53,498 nucleotides of DNA, taken from contig JAEZCT010000075.1 of assembly GCA_023433405.1 (NCBI GenBank), positions 1 through 53,498 on the forward strand, given 5' to 3'. A program made the position numbers and the translations under genes. This DNA is from Bacillota bacterium (GTDB lineage Bacteria; Bacillota; Clostridia; Oscillospirales; Ruminococcaceae). The notes below the pieces were generated by a model that had not been told where the DNA came from, did no database searches, and saw only the letters and a list, made by a program, of their open reading frames with translations. Shown one piece after another: positions 7,460 to 15,845 of this stretch (positions within the stretch are counted from its first letter, which is position 1; every line of letters begins with the position of its first letter).

Positions 7460-8086
7460 TTACTTGGAGTAAAGCTCGACGATCAGGTGCTCCGCAACGT
7501 CCAGATCAATGTCCTCGCGGTTAGGAACGGTGACATATTTGGCCGTAAACTGCTCACGGTTTACATCCAGCCACTTGGGAACCGGACGGGAACCGCAGGA
7601 TTCGGCGATCATCTTGAACTTATCGCTTGCCTTGCTCTTTTCCGCAAGCGCAATCACGTCGCCCTCTTTCATCAGGTAGGACGGAATGTTTACGCGCACA
7701 CCGTTTACAGTAAAGTGACCGTGGCGAACAAGCTGTCTTGCCTCCGGGCGCGAGCACGCAAAGCCCAACCGGTAAACGATGTTGTCAATTCTGCTTTCAA
7801 GCAGTCTTAACAGGTTTTCACCCGTAATTCCGGGGCGGCTTTCCGCAATTTCAAAGTAGTGGAAGAACTGGCCTTCCAGTACGCCGTAATAGCGTCTTGC
7901 CGTTTGCTTCGCACGAAGCTGAATGCCGTACTCCGAGGACTTTTTGCGGCCTTGACCGTGCTGTCCGGGAGCATAGGAACGTCTGTTAATCGCGCACTTA
8001 TCGGAGTAGCAGCGTTCTCCCTTTAAAAACAGCTTCTGGCCTTCGCGGCGGCAAATCCTGCATACGGCGTCGGTATATCTTGCCAT
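7460..8086 (-). CDS. rpsD: 30S ribosomal protein S4, zinc-binding form
   Basis: The product is 208 residues. The N-terminus carries four cysteines (C9, C12, C26, C31), marking the zinc-binding C+ variant. The S4 RNA-binding domain (about 95-160) contains ESRIDNIVYRLGFACSRPEA. S4 nucleates assembly of the 30S body on 16S rRNA. In several bacteria S4 also represses its own operon by binding the leader mRNA; I see no separate leader here, because the gene lies inside a continuous cluster 23 nt after rpsK. Confidence 0.97.
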   Translation of the reverse strand: MARYTDAVCRICRREGQKLFLKGERCYSDKCAINRRSYAPGQHGQGRKKSSEYGIQLRAKQTARRYYGVLEGQFFHYFEIAESRPGITGENLLRLLESRIDNIVYRLGFACSRPEARQLVRHGHFTVNGVRVNIPSYLMKEGDVIALAEKSKASDKFKMIAESCGSRPVPKWLDVNREQFTAKYVTVPNREDIDLDVAEHLIVELYSK

Positions 8087-8109
8087 CTTTTATAAACCCT
8101 CCTGTGCCG

Positions 8110-8514
8110 TTATACGCGTCTGCGCTTGGGGGGACGGCAGCCGTTATGGGGAATCGGCGTAACGTCCTTAATTAAACTTACTTCAAGTCCCGCGGATTGT
8201 AAAGCGCGAATGGCAGCCTCACGACCCGAACCGGGGCCCTTAACAAAAACTTCAACCGTCTTTAAGCCATGCTCCATAGCGGCACGGGCAGCAGTCTCCG
8301 CAGCGGATTGTGCCGCAAACGGGGTGCTCTTACGCGAACCACGAAAACCGAGCCCGCCCGAGCTTGCCCACGAAATGGCATTGCCCTGCACGTCGGTAAT
8401 GGTAACAATGGTGTTGTTAAAGGTGGATTGAATATGAACGGCGCCGCGTTCAATGTTCTTGCGCTCACGGCGTCTGCGCGGCGCGGCTTTTTTAGCAACC
8501 GTCTGTTTTGCCAT
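8110..8514 (-). CDS. rpsK: 30S ribosomal protein S11
   Basis: The product is 134 residues, with a Lys/Arg-rich N-terminal extension before the conserved GAVHIQSTFNNTIVTITD block. It ends with the family signature IPHNGCRPPKRRRV. S11 forms part of the 30S platform near the mRNA E site. AGGAGG precedes the ATG. It lies 21 nt after rpsM and 23 nt before rpsD, consistent with one transcript. Confidence 0.97.
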   Translation of the reverse strand: MAKQTVAKKAAPRRRRERKNIERGAVHIQSTFNNTIVTITDVQGNAISWASSGGLGFRGSRKSTPFAAQSAAETAARAAMEHGLKTVEVFVKGPGSGREAAIRALQSAGLEVSLIKDVTPIPHNGCRPPKRRRV

Positions 8515-8535
8515 GGAATCATATCCTCCTGTGAG

Positions 8536-8904
8536 TTACTTCTTCTTGTTGGCAATGGTCTTCGCAGGACCTTTGCGTGTGCGAGCGTTTGTCTTGGTAC
8601 GCTGGCCTCTTACAGGCAGGCCCTTACGGTGACGCAGACCACGGTAGCAGCCGATTTCAGTCAGTCGCTTAATGTTTAGCGCCGTGTTGCGGCGCAGGTC
8701 ACCCTCCACCATCAGGTTCTTATCAATATATTCGCGAAGCTTCGATACATCGTCCTCGCTCAGGTCCTTAACCCGGATGTCGGGGTTAACGCCGGTTGCG
8801 GCAATAATCTGTTTCGCTTTTGTTTGACCAATACCCAGAATATAGGTAAGGCCAATCTCGACCCGCTTCTCTCTGGGCAGGTCAACACCGGAAATACGCG
8901 CCAT
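8536..8904 (-). CDS. rpsM: 30S ribosomal protein S13
   Basis: The product is 122 residues, opening MARISGVDLPREKRVEIGLT and ending with the basic tail block GQRTKTNARTRKGPAKT. The helix-two turns-helix region ILGIGQTKAKQII is conserved. S13 sits in the 30S head and contacts the 50S subunit and P-site tRNA. It follows rpmJ by 28 nt, the order found in most Firmicutes. Confidence 0.97.
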   Translation of the reverse strand: MARISGVDLPREKRVEIGLTYILGIGQTKAKQIIAATGVNPDIRVKDLSEDDVSKLREYIDKNLMVEGDLRRNTALNIKRLTEIGCYRGLRHRKGLPVRGQRTKTNARTRKGPAKTIANKKK

Positions 8905-8932
8905 TTACTTGTTGCACCTCCATTTTATTGGT

Positions 8933-9046
8933 TTAGCCCTGACGCTGCTTGTGCTTGGGGTTCTCGCATATAACCATAATGCGCCCCTTACGCTTAATAA
9001 TCTTGCACTTTTCACAGATGGGCTTAACGGAAGGTCTTACTTTCAT
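8933..9046 (-). CDS. rpmJ: 50S ribosomal protein L36, zinc-binding form
   Basis: A 37-residue frame begins MKVRPSVKPICEKCKIIKRK and ends NPKHKQRQG. The zinc ligands C11, C14, C27 and H32 are all present, so this is the C+ form. The gene lies 95 nt after infA and 28 nt before rpsM. GGAGGT precedes the ATG by about 7 nt. Losing the zinc motif would indicate the alternative C- paralogue; none is visible in the window. Confidence 0.97.
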   Translation of the reverse strand: MKVRPSVKPICEKCKIIKRKGRIMVICENPKHKQRQG

Positions 9047-9141
9047 TGTGAAATACCTCCTTTAGCATGCTTTGTCATGCTTTAGCTTGCGTGCCGGCGC
9101 GGCCTATCCACGCGGCGAGTGGCATAATACCAGTTTTGTGC

Positions 9142-9360
9142 TTACTTAGAGCGCCATGTAATGCGCCCCTTGGTCAGATCATACGGCGACATCTCAAGCG
9201 TCACCTTGTCGCCGGGAAGGATACGGATAAAGTTCATGCGCAGTTTGCCTGATATATGCGCAAGAAGCTTATGTCCATTTTGAAGCTCCACCTGAAACAT
9301 TGCGTTGGGCAGTGCCTCGGTGACCGTACCCTCAACCTCGATTACGTCGTCTTTTGACAA
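9142..9360 (-). CDS. infA: Translation initiation factor IF-1
   Basis: The product is 72 residues forming a single OB fold, MSKDDVIEVEGTVTEALPNA through LTKGRITWRSK. IF-1 binds the 30S A site during initiation. GGAGGTAACGG lies just before the ATG. It follows the KOW-domain gene by 15 nt and precedes rpmJ, the usual clostridial order. Confidence 0.97.
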   Translation of the reverse strand: MSKDDVIEVEGTVTEALPNAMFQVELQNGHKLLAHISGKLRMNFIRILPGDKVTLEMSPYDLTKGRITWRSK

Positions 9361-9375
9361 AACCGTTACCTCCTT

Positions 9376-9636
9376 TTATCCGCCTGTTTCCTCACTCGGC
9401 CCATTGTAGGCAGCCAGCAGCTTTCGCAGCCGCCGGTTTGTAGCAGCCTCGGCAATATCGGCCGTCTCGTTGGTTCTGGCCAGATGCTTTACCCGTTTTT
9501 TCTTGGGGTGCTCAAGCGGCCGCAAGCAGCCGTCTGCAATATATGCAAACACCTCGTCGGTGTCAAGCACGAGAAAGAACCGGTTCTGGTCGCGTCCGGC
9601 AATGGATTTTACAATCATGCCCTTTTCAATCAGCAC
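9376..9636 (-). CDS. KOW-domain RNA-binding protein (L14e-like)
   Basis: The product is 86 residues. The N-terminal half is a KOW-type beta barrel: MIVKSIAGRDQNRFFLVLDT is followed by EVFAYIADGCLRPLEHPKKK. This is the form annotated in Clostridia as a ribosomal protein L14E/L6E/L27E-like or KOW-domain protein encoded between map and infA. The C-terminal half is basic and helical. A role in translation or ribosome assembly is suggested only by location and fold; its exact function is not established. It starts 15 nt after map. Confidence 0.85.
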   Translation of the reverse strand: MLIEKGMIVKSIAGRDQNRFFLVLDTDEVFAYIADGCLRPLEHPKKKRVKHLARTNETADIAEAATNRRLRKLLAAYNGPSEETGG

Positions 9637-9651
9637 TTCGCAGCCTCCTCG

Positions 9652-10398
9652 TCAAGGGGTGGTGAGGATAACCGGACCGTTGTCGGTAATTGCGATGGTG
9701 TGTTCAAAATGCGCCGACAAGCCTCCGTCAACGGTAACCACCGTCCAGTCGTTGGCCAGCACCTTTACATCAAAGCCCTTCTCATTAATCATGGGCTCAA
9801 TGGCGATGGTCATTCCGGGCAACAGCCTTACGCCTCTGCCCGTCGTGCCAAAGTTTGGCACATCGGGTGCCTCATGCAGGTCGCGGCCTACACCGTGGCC
9901 CACATACTTGCGCACAACGCCGTAGCCGCGCGCCTCACAAAAGGATTGCACCGCGCTGCCAATATCGCCGACGCGTGCGCCCGCTTTCGCGACCTTTATG
10001 GCCTCGTAAAGGCTTTCTCGCGTCGTGTCTAAAAGACGCTGGGCGCGCTCCCCGATTTTACCTGCGGCAACCGTCGCCGCGTTATCACCGTGATAGCCGC
10101 CAACCAGCGCGCCGACGTCGATGCTTACGATATCCCCCTCCGCTATCAAGCGGTCGGATGGAATACCGTGAATCACCTCGTCGTTGACTGAGATACAAGC
10201 GCTTGCCGGAAAACCGCCGTAGCCCAAGAAGCTGGGCTTTGCACCATGCTGCGTCAGGTACCTGTGAATAATGCGGTCAATTTCCCGGGAGGAAACCCCC
10301 GGCTCCACCGCCTCACAACCTGCCCTGAGCGCTCCCGCCGCAATTCGGCCGGCCTCTCTCATCGCTTCCATTTCAGTCTTGTTCTTTAAAATAATCAT
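9652..10398 (-). CDS. map: Methionine aminopeptidase, type I
   Basis: The product is about 248 residues from the Met in MIILKNKTEMEAMREAG; two earlier in-frame Met codons (10407, 10428) exist. GGAAAGG is about 10 nt from the chosen ATG, so the start is not certain. The creatinase-fold metal ligands are visible in the blocks SIDVGALVGGYHGDNAATV, GHGVGRDLHEAP, MTIAIEPMIN and FEHTIAITD. The enzyme removes N-terminal Met from nascent proteins when the second residue is small. About 110 nt separate it from adk, including a 30-codon frame whose stop overlaps the ATG at 10407 (see findings). Confidence 0.95.
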   Translation of the reverse strand: MIILKNKTEMEAMREAGRIAAGALRAGCEAVEPGVSSREIDRIIHRYLTQHGAKPSFLGYGGFPASACISVNDEVIHGIPSDRLIAEGDIVSIDVGALVGGYHGDNAATVAAGKIGERAQRLLDTTRESLYEAIKVAKAGARVGDIGSAVQSFCEARGYGVVRKYVGHGVGRDLHEAPDVPNFGTTGRGVRLLPGMTIAIEPMINEKGFDVKVLANDWTVVTVDGGLSAHFEHTIAITDNGPVILTTP

Positions 10399-10510
10399 AA
10401 TGCTCATGCCTTTCCGGTACTGCGCCAAATGGCTGCCATACCGAGCACAAGGGAGTCGCGGCGGGCAATGGCCTTGCCCTGCGGCATCCCTTCCATGAGT
10501 CGAAGACGGC

Positions 10511-11143
10511 TCACTGTTCCAGTGCCTTCAGAACAAGTGCGGTGGTATCCGCCACCTCTTCCTGTCCTTCTACAATGATAAGCTTACCCTGTCTCTCATA
10601 ATACGCCTTGAGCGGTTCGGTCTGCTCATGGTAAACCCGCAGACGCTCACGCACGGTTTCGGGTCGGTCGTCCCCCCGAATAATCACCTTACCGCCGCAT
10701 TTGTCACATACGCCGTCCGCTTTGGGCGGCTTATACGCGGTGTGGTAGGAGGAGCCGCAGCTTTCGCATACCCGTCTGCCGGAGAGACGCATTTCTATGC
10801 GTTCATCCGAGACATCGATGTCAATCACACGATCCACCACAACACCCATGCGATCCAGTGCCTCGGCCTGAGGCACTGTACGGGGTACCCCATCAAGGAT
10901 AAAGCCGTTTTTGCAGTCCGCTTCGGCAAGCCGCTCCTTGATGATGGCAATAATGACCTCGTCGGGTACCAAAGCGCCGGACTGCATATACTCCTTCGCC
11001 TTTTTACCCATCTCGGTGCCGTTCTTCACCGCTTCGCGGATGATGTTGCCTGTACTAATGGCGGGAATGTTCAGCCTCTCGCAGACAATTTCTGCCTGCG
11101 TACCTTTACCGGCGCCAGGGGCGCCCAGCAGAATCAGCTTCAT
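10511..11143 (-). CDS. adk: Adenylate kinase, zinc-lid form
   Basis: The product is 210 residues with the P-loop GAPGAGKGTQ at residues 7-16 and the AMP-binding block GFILDGVPRTVPQAE. The lid carries four cysteines (C126, C129, C146, C149), indicating a bound zinc as in Gram-positive enzymes. It interconverts ATP + AMP and 2 ADP in the cytosol. It follows secY by 48 nt, the standard secY-adk-map arrangement. AGGAG precedes the ATG. Confidence 0.97.
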   Translation of the reverse strand: MKLILLGAPGAGKGTQAEIVCERLNIPAISTGNIIREAVKNGTEMGKKAKEYMQSGALVPDEVIIAIIKERLAEADCKNGFILDGVPRTVPQAEALDRMGVVVDRVIDIDVSDERIEMRLSGRRVCESCGSSYHTAYKPPKADGVCDKCGGKVIIRGDDRPETVRERLRVYHEQTEPLKAYYERQGKLIIVEGQEEVADTTALVLKALEQ

Positions 11144-11191
11144 GAGTCATTCTCCTCCCGGGGCTGTTATCACGCGGTTAAAGAGCTTCTT

Positions 11192-12487
11192 TTATTCTAA
11201 AAATCCCTTGTAGTGGCGCATCATCATCTGGCTTTCCAGGTTCTTAATTGTCTCAAGGGAAACACCCACCACAATGATCAGCGAGGTACCCGCCAGAGAC
11301 ACATTCATCTGGGTAAGGCCGCCCAAAACAATAGGCAGCGTGGCAATGACGCCCAAAAACAGCGCGCCGATAAACGTGATCTTGGAAACCACCTTGCCGA
11401 TAAAGTCGGAGGTAGGCTTGCCGGGACGAATACCGGGGATGCCGCCGTTGTTCTTGCGCAGGTTGTTGGCCATCTCAATGGGGTTATACTGTACCGCTAC
11501 ATAGAAGTAGTTGAAGGCGATAATGAGTATAAAGTACAGCGTAGCGTAAAGCCACGAGGTGTGAGAAAAGGCCTTGAAGAAACTATCCCAGAACGAGCCG
11601 GTTGCGGGGGTAACAAACATACGAATCGTTGTGGGCAGCGCAAGGAAGGAGCTTGCGAAGATGATCGGCAGTACGCCGGACATATTCACCTTAATGGGGA
11701 TATGGGTGCTCTGGCCGCCATACATCTTACGCCCGACAACGCGCTTTGCGTACTGTACGGGCAGACGGCGCTCGGCCCCGTTCATGAACACAATCAGGAC
11801 AATCGTCAGCAGCATAACGCCAATCATCAGGGGGCTGTAGAAATAGTACTGTGTGGCGCCCTGAGACGCGAGGGAGAAGCCCTGAAGAATAACCCCAATC
11901 TCTGCGGGGAGTCTAGCAATAATATTGGCAAAAATCAGGAAAGAAATGCCGTTGCCAAGACCCTTTTCTGTAATCCTGTCGCCCAGCCACATGGCAAGCA
12001 TGGAACCCGCGGTGAAAACAGCGATAATGGAGATGGCGGTAAGTACGCCGGCAAAGCCGGTAGTATACAGTACTGCGCCTTCCTGATTACGCAGTACCAG
12101 ATAATAGCCGAAGGCCTGAACAATGCCAAGACCTACGCCGGCGTACCTGGTAATACGGTTAAGCTTCTTTCTGCCTTCCTCGCCCTCCTTGGCAAGCCGC
12201 TCAAGGGCAGGGATGGCGATGGTCAGAAGCTGCATGATAATCTGCGCGTTGATATAAGGGATTACACCCAGCGCAAGAATGGTAGCGTCGCCGAAGGCGC
12301 CGCCGCTGATGGTGTTAAGAAAACCAAATGCAGAGCCCTCCGCAATCATCTGCGAAAGCTTCGTCCGGTCTAGAAACGGTCCTGGAACCGCACAGCCCAC
12401 ACGATAGATTGCAAGGATAAACAGGGTGTACAGGATCTTTTTTCTGAGCTCCTCGATCTTCCACGCATTGCGTAAGGTTTCAAACAT
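11192..12487 (-). CDS. secY: Preprotein translocase subunit SecY
   Basis: The product is 431 residues, the usual length, with ten hydrophobic segments. It begins MFETLRNAWKIEELRKKILY and includes the plug and pore region GGAFGDATILALGVIPYINA and the cytosolic loop YAKRVVGRKMYGGQSTHIP. SecY forms the protein-conducting channel of the Sec system. It starts one nucleotide after the rplO stop, so translation is probably coupled. A 386-codon antisense frame across this gene is a shadow. Confidence 0.98.
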   Translation of the reverse strand: MFETLRNAWKIEELRKKILYTLFILAIYRVGCAVPGPFLDRTKLSQMIAEGSAFGFLNTISGGAFGDATILALGVIPYINAQIIMQLLTIAIPALERLAKEGEEGRKKLNRITRYAGVGLGIVQAFGYYLVLRNQEGAVLYTTGFAGVLTAISIIAVFTAGSMLAMWLGDRITEKGLGNGISFLIFANIIARLPAEIGVILQGFSLASQGATQYYFYSPLMIGVMLLTIVLIVFMNGAERRLPVQYAKRVVGRKMYGGQSTHIPIKVNMSGVLPIIFASSFLALPTTIRMFVTPATGSFWDSFFKAFSHTSWLYATLYFILIIAFNYFYVAVQYNPIEMANNLRKNNGGIPGIRPGKPTSDFIGKVVSKITFIGALFLGVIATLPIVLGGLTQMNVSLAGTSLIIVVGVSLETIKNLESQMMMRHYKGFLE

Positions 12488-12488
12488 C

Positions 12489-12929
12489 CTATATCACCTC
12501 AGCCTTTCCGCCGGCCTTCTCAATCTTCTCCTTTGCGGAGCCGGAAAAAGCAGCGGCCTTAACGGTCAGCTTCTTGGTAATTTCACCTTCGCCCAGAATC
12601 TTAACGCCGTCCAGCGTCTTTTTTAACAAGCCCGCCTCTTTAATCGCGGCGGTATCCACCGTCGCGCCGTCCTCAAACTTCTCAAGGTCGGCTACATTGA
12701 TGGTCGCGTACTTTGTCGCGAAGATGTTTATAAAGCCTCTTTTGGGCACGCGTCTCGCAAGCGGCATCTGGCCGCCTTCAAAGCCCGGTCTTACGCCGCC
12801 GCCCGCGCGCGCATTCTGGCCCTTATGGCCCTTGCCCGAGGTCTTACCGTTGCCCGAACCGATACCGCGGCCCTTGCGGAACGAATCCTTTGCAGAGCCG
12901 GGGGCCGGTGAAAGCTCGTGTAATTTCAT
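12489..12929 (-). CDS. rplO: 50S ribosomal protein L15
   Basis: The product is 146 residues starting MKLHELSPAPGSAKDSFRKG. I chose the ATG at 12929; a GTG four codons earlier lies within the GGAGGTG ribosome binding site itself. The Gly/Lys/Arg-rich N-terminal extension (GRGIGSGNGKTSGKGHKGQ) penetrates the 50S core. It lies between rpmD and secY as expected for the spc operon. Confidence 0.97.
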   Translation of the reverse strand: MKLHELSPAPGSAKDSFRKGRGIGSGNGKTSGKGHKGQNARAGGGVRPGFEGGQMPLARRVPKRGFINIFATKYATINVADLEKFEDGATVDTAAIKEAGLLKKTLDGVKILGEGEITKKLTVKAAAFSGSAKEKIEKAGGKAEVI

Positions 12930-12961
12930 GGTGTTTCGCACCTCCTTGCATAAATGCTTGC

Positions 12962-13141
12962 TTACGCCTGGGTTACCTCTATGAGATGGATGATTTTATT
13001 GACCTTGCCTTTGGTAGGCTCATTGTCGGGCTGCTCGGTAATATCTCCGATCTTGCGGAGGCCGAGCGCATGAGCTGTGGCAATCTGGTCGTCTTTTCTG
13101 CCGATCAGGCTCTTTACGAGCGTAATCTTGAGATTTGCCAT
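12962..13141 (-). CDS. rpmD: 50S ribosomal protein L30
   Basis: A 59-residue frame begins MANLKITLVKSLIGRKDDQI and ends KGKVNKIIHLIEVTQA. The compact ferredoxin-like fold and the LIGRK...ALGLRKIG pattern are typical of bacterial L30. The gene is 17 nt after rpsE, with GGGAG before the ATG, and 32 nt before rplO. L30 is absent from some bacteria, so its presence here is informative. Confidence 0.96.
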   Translation of the reverse strand: MANLKITLVKSLIGRKDDQIATAHALGLRKIGDITEQPDNEPTKGKVNKIIHLIEVTQA

Positions 13142-13158
13142 AAAACTCTACTCTCCCT

Positions 13159-13659
13159 TTAGCCTAAGATTTCTTTCGCGGTTTTGCCGCGCATCGCCGC
13201 CACCTGCTCTGCGTCGCGCAGCGATGCAAGGCCGTTGATGGTAGCGTTAACTACGTTGCAGGGGTTGTTCGAGCGCAGGCACTTGGTACGAATGTCCTTA
13301 ATGCCTACTGTCTCTACCACAGCACGCACCGGGCCGCCGGCAATTACGCCGGTACCGGGAGCAGCGGGCTTCATCAGCACACGGCCGGCACCAAACGCGC
13401 CGATAACCTCATGCGGAATGGTGGTGCCTTTCAGGGACACCTTAATCAGGTTCTTTTTCGCGTCCTCAATTCCCTTGCGGATAGCGTCGGGCACTTCGGA
13501 GGCCTTTCCAAGCCCGAAGCCGATAACGCCGTTGCCGTCGCCGACAACCACAAGCGCTGCGAACTTAAAGATACGTCCGCCCTTTACGGTCTTGGATACG
13601 CGGTTAATGGATACGACCTTCTCTTTGAGGTCGAGTGTGGATCCGTCTATTCTAGCCAA
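13159..13659 (-). CDS. rpsE: 30S ribosomal protein S5
   Basis: The product is 166 residues. The N-terminal dsRBD-like domain includes KTVKGGRIFKFAALVVVGDG, and the C-terminal domain contains GVIAGGPVRAVVETVGIKDI. S5 helps hold translational accuracy at the 30S mRNA entry side. AGGAGG precedes the ATG by about 8 nt. The spacing is 18 nt from rplR and 17 nt to rpmD. Confidence 0.97.
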   Translation of the reverse strand: MARIDGSTLDLKEKVVSINRVSKTVKGGRIFKFAALVVVGDGNGVIGFGLGKASEVPDAIRKGIEDAKKNLIKVSLKGTTIPHEVIGAFGAGRVLMKPAAPGTGVIAGGPVRAVVETVGIKDIRTKCLRSNNPCNVVNATINGLASLRDAEQVAAMRGKTAKEILG

Positions 13660-13677
13660 AAGTATACCTCCTATCCT

Positions 13678-14037
13678 TTAGAACTTGAGGCCGCCTTCGC
13701 GGGCTCCTTCGGCCAGCTCTTTAACGCGGCCGTGATAAATATATCCGCTTCTGTCAAACACAACAGATTCAATGCCCTTGCCGACAGCTGCTTTTGCAAG
13801 CGCTTCGCCGATTTTACGGGCCGCCTCTTTGTTCGAGCCGGAGCCTTCAAACTCCTTATCGAGCGAAGACGCACAGGCGAGTGTTACGCCCTTCACGTCA
13901 TCAATAAGCTGGGCGTAGATGTGTTTAGAAGAGCGGAATACGCTCAGGCGCGGACGCGCTGCGGTGCCGCTGATTTTTGCGCGCACTCTGCGATGTCTTT
14001 TAAGCCTTGACTTATTGGAATCCGGCTTAGTTACCAT
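13678..14037 (-). CDS. rplR: 50S ribosomal protein L18
   Basis: The product is 119 residues. The basic N-terminus KSRLKRHRRVRAKISGTAAR leads to the conserved RPRLSVFRSSKHIYAQLIDD block, and it ends HGRVKELAEGAREGGLKF. L18 binds 5S rRNA with L5 and forms the central protuberance. It lies between rplF and rpsE, 17 and 18 nt away. Confidence 0.97.
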   Translation of the reverse strand: MVTKPDSNKSRLKRHRRVRAKISGTAARPRLSVFRSSKHIYAQLIDDVKGVTLACASSLDKEFEGSGSNKEAARKIGEALAKAAVGKGIESVVFDRSGYIYHGRVKELAEGAREGGLKF

Positions 14038-14054
14038 GCTTATTCACCCTTTCT

Positions 14055-14603
14055 TTACTTCTTGCCGCCCTTACCGGCCTTGCCTTCCTTACGGACAATC
14101 ACTTCGCCGGCGTACTTAATGCCCTTGCCCTTATACGGCTCGGGCGGACGCTTTTCGCGAATTTCCGCGGCAAACTGTCCTACAACCTGCTTGTCAAAGC
14201 CAGCCACCACAATCTTGTTGGGGGCGGGTACTTCAATGGTAATGCCGGCAATCTCCGGCACAATAACCTGGTGAGAATAACCAAGAGTCATCACAAGGTT
14301 TTTACCCTGCTTCTGTGCGCGGTAACCTACGCCGTTAATCTCAAGCTCCTTAGTAAAGCCTTCGTGGGCGCCCTTTACCATGTTTGCAATCAGGGTTCTG
14401 GTCAGGCCGTGCAGCGATTTGTGCTCCTTGCTCTCGCTCGGACGAGCGACGGTAAGCTTACCGTCCTTCTCCTCGATTTTCATCGCAGAGTTAAAGGAGT
14501 TCTCAAGCGTGCCTTTAGGCCCTTTTACTGTTACGGTGCTGCCGTTAATCTTAACTTCAACACCCTTGGGAATATCAATTTCTTTTCTGCCTATACGAGA
14601 CAT
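14055..14603 (-). CDS. rplF: 50S ribosomal protein L6
   Basis: The product is 182 residues with the two tandem L6 domains. It starts MSRIGRKEIDIPKGVEVKI; the second domain contains PEPYKGKGIKYAGEVIVRKE, close to the C-terminal signature. L6 lies near the factor-binding stalk base. The tail is Gly/Lys-rich (GKAGKGGKK). AGGAGG is 8 nt before the ATG. Confidence 0.97.
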   Translation of the reverse strand: MSRIGRKEIDIPKGVEVKINGSTVTVKGPKGTLENSFNSAMKIEEKDGKLTVARPSESKEHKSLHGLTRTLIANMVKGAHEGFTKELEINGVGYRAQKQGKNLVMTLGYSHQVIVPEIAGITIEVPAPNKIVVAGFDKQVVGQFAAEIREKRPPEPYKGKGIKYAGEVIVRKEGKAGKGGKK

Positions 14604-14618
14604 TCGCCTTACACCTCC

Positions 14619-15017
14619 TTACCAAATATACGCAAGGACTTCTCCGCCTACTTGCTCGACGCGAGCCTTTTTATCGGTCATAACGCCCTTTGATGTAGAC
14701 ATGATAGCTATGCCAAGGCCTCTAAGAACCTTAGGCATATCCTCGCAGCTGGTGTATATGCGCAGGCCGGGCTTCGAGACCCTTCTAAGACCGGTAATGG
14801 CCTTTGTTTTGTTCTCGCCGTACTTTAAGATAATACGGATGATGCCCTGCTTGCCGTCATTGATTACCTGATAGCTTTTAATATAGCCCTCGTCCACAAG
14901 AATCTGCGCGATAGACTTCTTCATGTTGGATGCGGGAATCTCCACCGTGTCGTGTTTTGCCGTACATGCGTTGCGAATACGCGTGAGCATATCGGCGATC
15001 GGATCGGTGATCTGCAT
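14619..15017 (-). CDS. rpsH: 30S ribosomal protein S8
   Basis: The product is 132 residues. The N-terminal block DPIADMLTRIRNACTAKHDT and the C-terminal block GIAIMSTSKGVMTDKKARVE are diagnostic. S8 binds the central domain of 16S rRNA and in E. coli represses the spc operon by binding the L5 start region. GGAGG precedes the ATG. It follows rpsZ by 26 nt. Confidence 0.97.
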   Translation of the reverse strand: MQITDPIADMLTRIRNACTAKHDTVEIPASNMKKSIAQILVDEGYIKSYQVINDGKQGIIRIILKYGENKTKAITGLRRVSKPGLRIYTSCEDMPKVLRGLGIAIMSTSKGVMTDKKARVEQVGGEVLAYIW

Positions 15018-15043
15018 ACCTTCAAACCTCCTTTACCTGGCAC

Positions 15044-15229
15044 TTACCAGCTGGCTTTTTTCACGCCGGGAATCTCGCCTTTGTGTGCAAGCTCCCTAAA
15101 GCATATGCGGCAAACACCGAATTTGCGAAGGTAAGCGTGCGGTCTGCCACAGATTTTGCACCTGTTATATGCTCTGGTCGAGAATTTAGGCGTTCTCTGT
15201 TGCTTTACTTTCATTGACGTTTTTGCCAT
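15044..15229 (-). CDS. rpsZ: 30S ribosomal protein S14 type Z (zinc-binding)
   Basis: The product is 61 residues, the short Gram-positive form. Zinc ligands C24, C27, C40 and C43 appear in the blocks RCKICGRPH and VCRICFRELAHKG. It ends GVKKASW, a family signature. The gene lies between rplE and rpsH. The longer zinc-free paralogue (rpsN) that many Firmicutes keep for zinc limitation is not in this window. Confidence 0.97.
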   Translation of the reverse strand: MAKTSMKVKQQRTPKFSTRAYNRCKICGRPHAYLRKFGVCRICFRELAHKGEIPGVKKASW

Positions 15230-15247
15230 CTGAAAACTTAACCCTCC

Positions 15248-15787
15248 TTACTTCGCAAAGGGAGCGCCCATAAGCATTAACAGCTCTCGGGCCTCCTCGT
15301 CGGTCTTTGCGGTTGTTACAAAACAAATATCCATGCCCCTGACCTTATCGACCTTATCAAAGTCAATTTCGGGGAATATGAGCTGCTCCTTAAGACCAAC
15401 GGAGTAGTTGCCGCGTCCGTCAAAGGAGTTTGCGCTGATGCCGCGAAAGTCTCTTACGCGGGGCAGCGTTACGTTAAAGAGCCGGTCTACAAACTCGTAC
15501 ATATGCGTGGCACGCAGTGTAACCTTTGCGCCAATGGGCATTCCCTCACGCAGCTTGAAGTTAGCGACGGACTTTTTCGCCGTACAAACCACCGCCTTCT
15601 GGCCAGTGATTCTGCCAAGGTCGGCAATAACAGCATCCATCACCTTAGCGTTGTCGCGGGCTTCGCCGCAGCCGACATTAATGACGACCTTTTCAAGCTT
15701 CGGGATTTGCATGACGCTTTTATAGCCAAACTTCTTCATCATAGCGGGGGCTACTTCACTTTTGTAGTAGTCGCTAAGCCTTGCCAT
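15248..15787 (-). CDS. rplE: 50S ribosomal protein L5
   Basis: The product is 179 residues, the canonical length, from the ATG at 15787, with AAGGAAAGG about 6 nt upstream. The upstream extension to 15832 has no separate ribosome binding site. Family blocks include MQIPKLEKVVINVGCGEA and GISANSFDGRGNYSVGLKEQ. L5 contacts 5S rRNA and P-site tRNA in the central protuberance. Between rplX and rplE there is a 58-nt gap, one of the longer gaps in this part of the cluster. Confidence 0.97.
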   Translation of the reverse strand: MARLSDYYKSEVAPAMMKKFGYKSVMQIPKLEKVVINVGCGEARDNAKVMDAVIADLGRITGQKAVVCTAKKSVANFKLREGMPIGAKVTLRATHMYEFVDRLFNVTLPRVRDFRGISANSFDGRGNYSVGLKEQLIFPEIDFDKVDKVRGMDICFVTTAKTDEEARELLMLMGAPFAK

Positions 15788-15845
15788 ATATGACCTTTCC
15801 TTTCTTGCAGCAAGCCGGTTTGATTGACTCAAACCACCTTTCTAC

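Noticed and set aside
11213..12373. 386-codon plus-strand frame
   Set aside because: It is antisense to secY, which is certain; long antisense frames arise from its codon usage.
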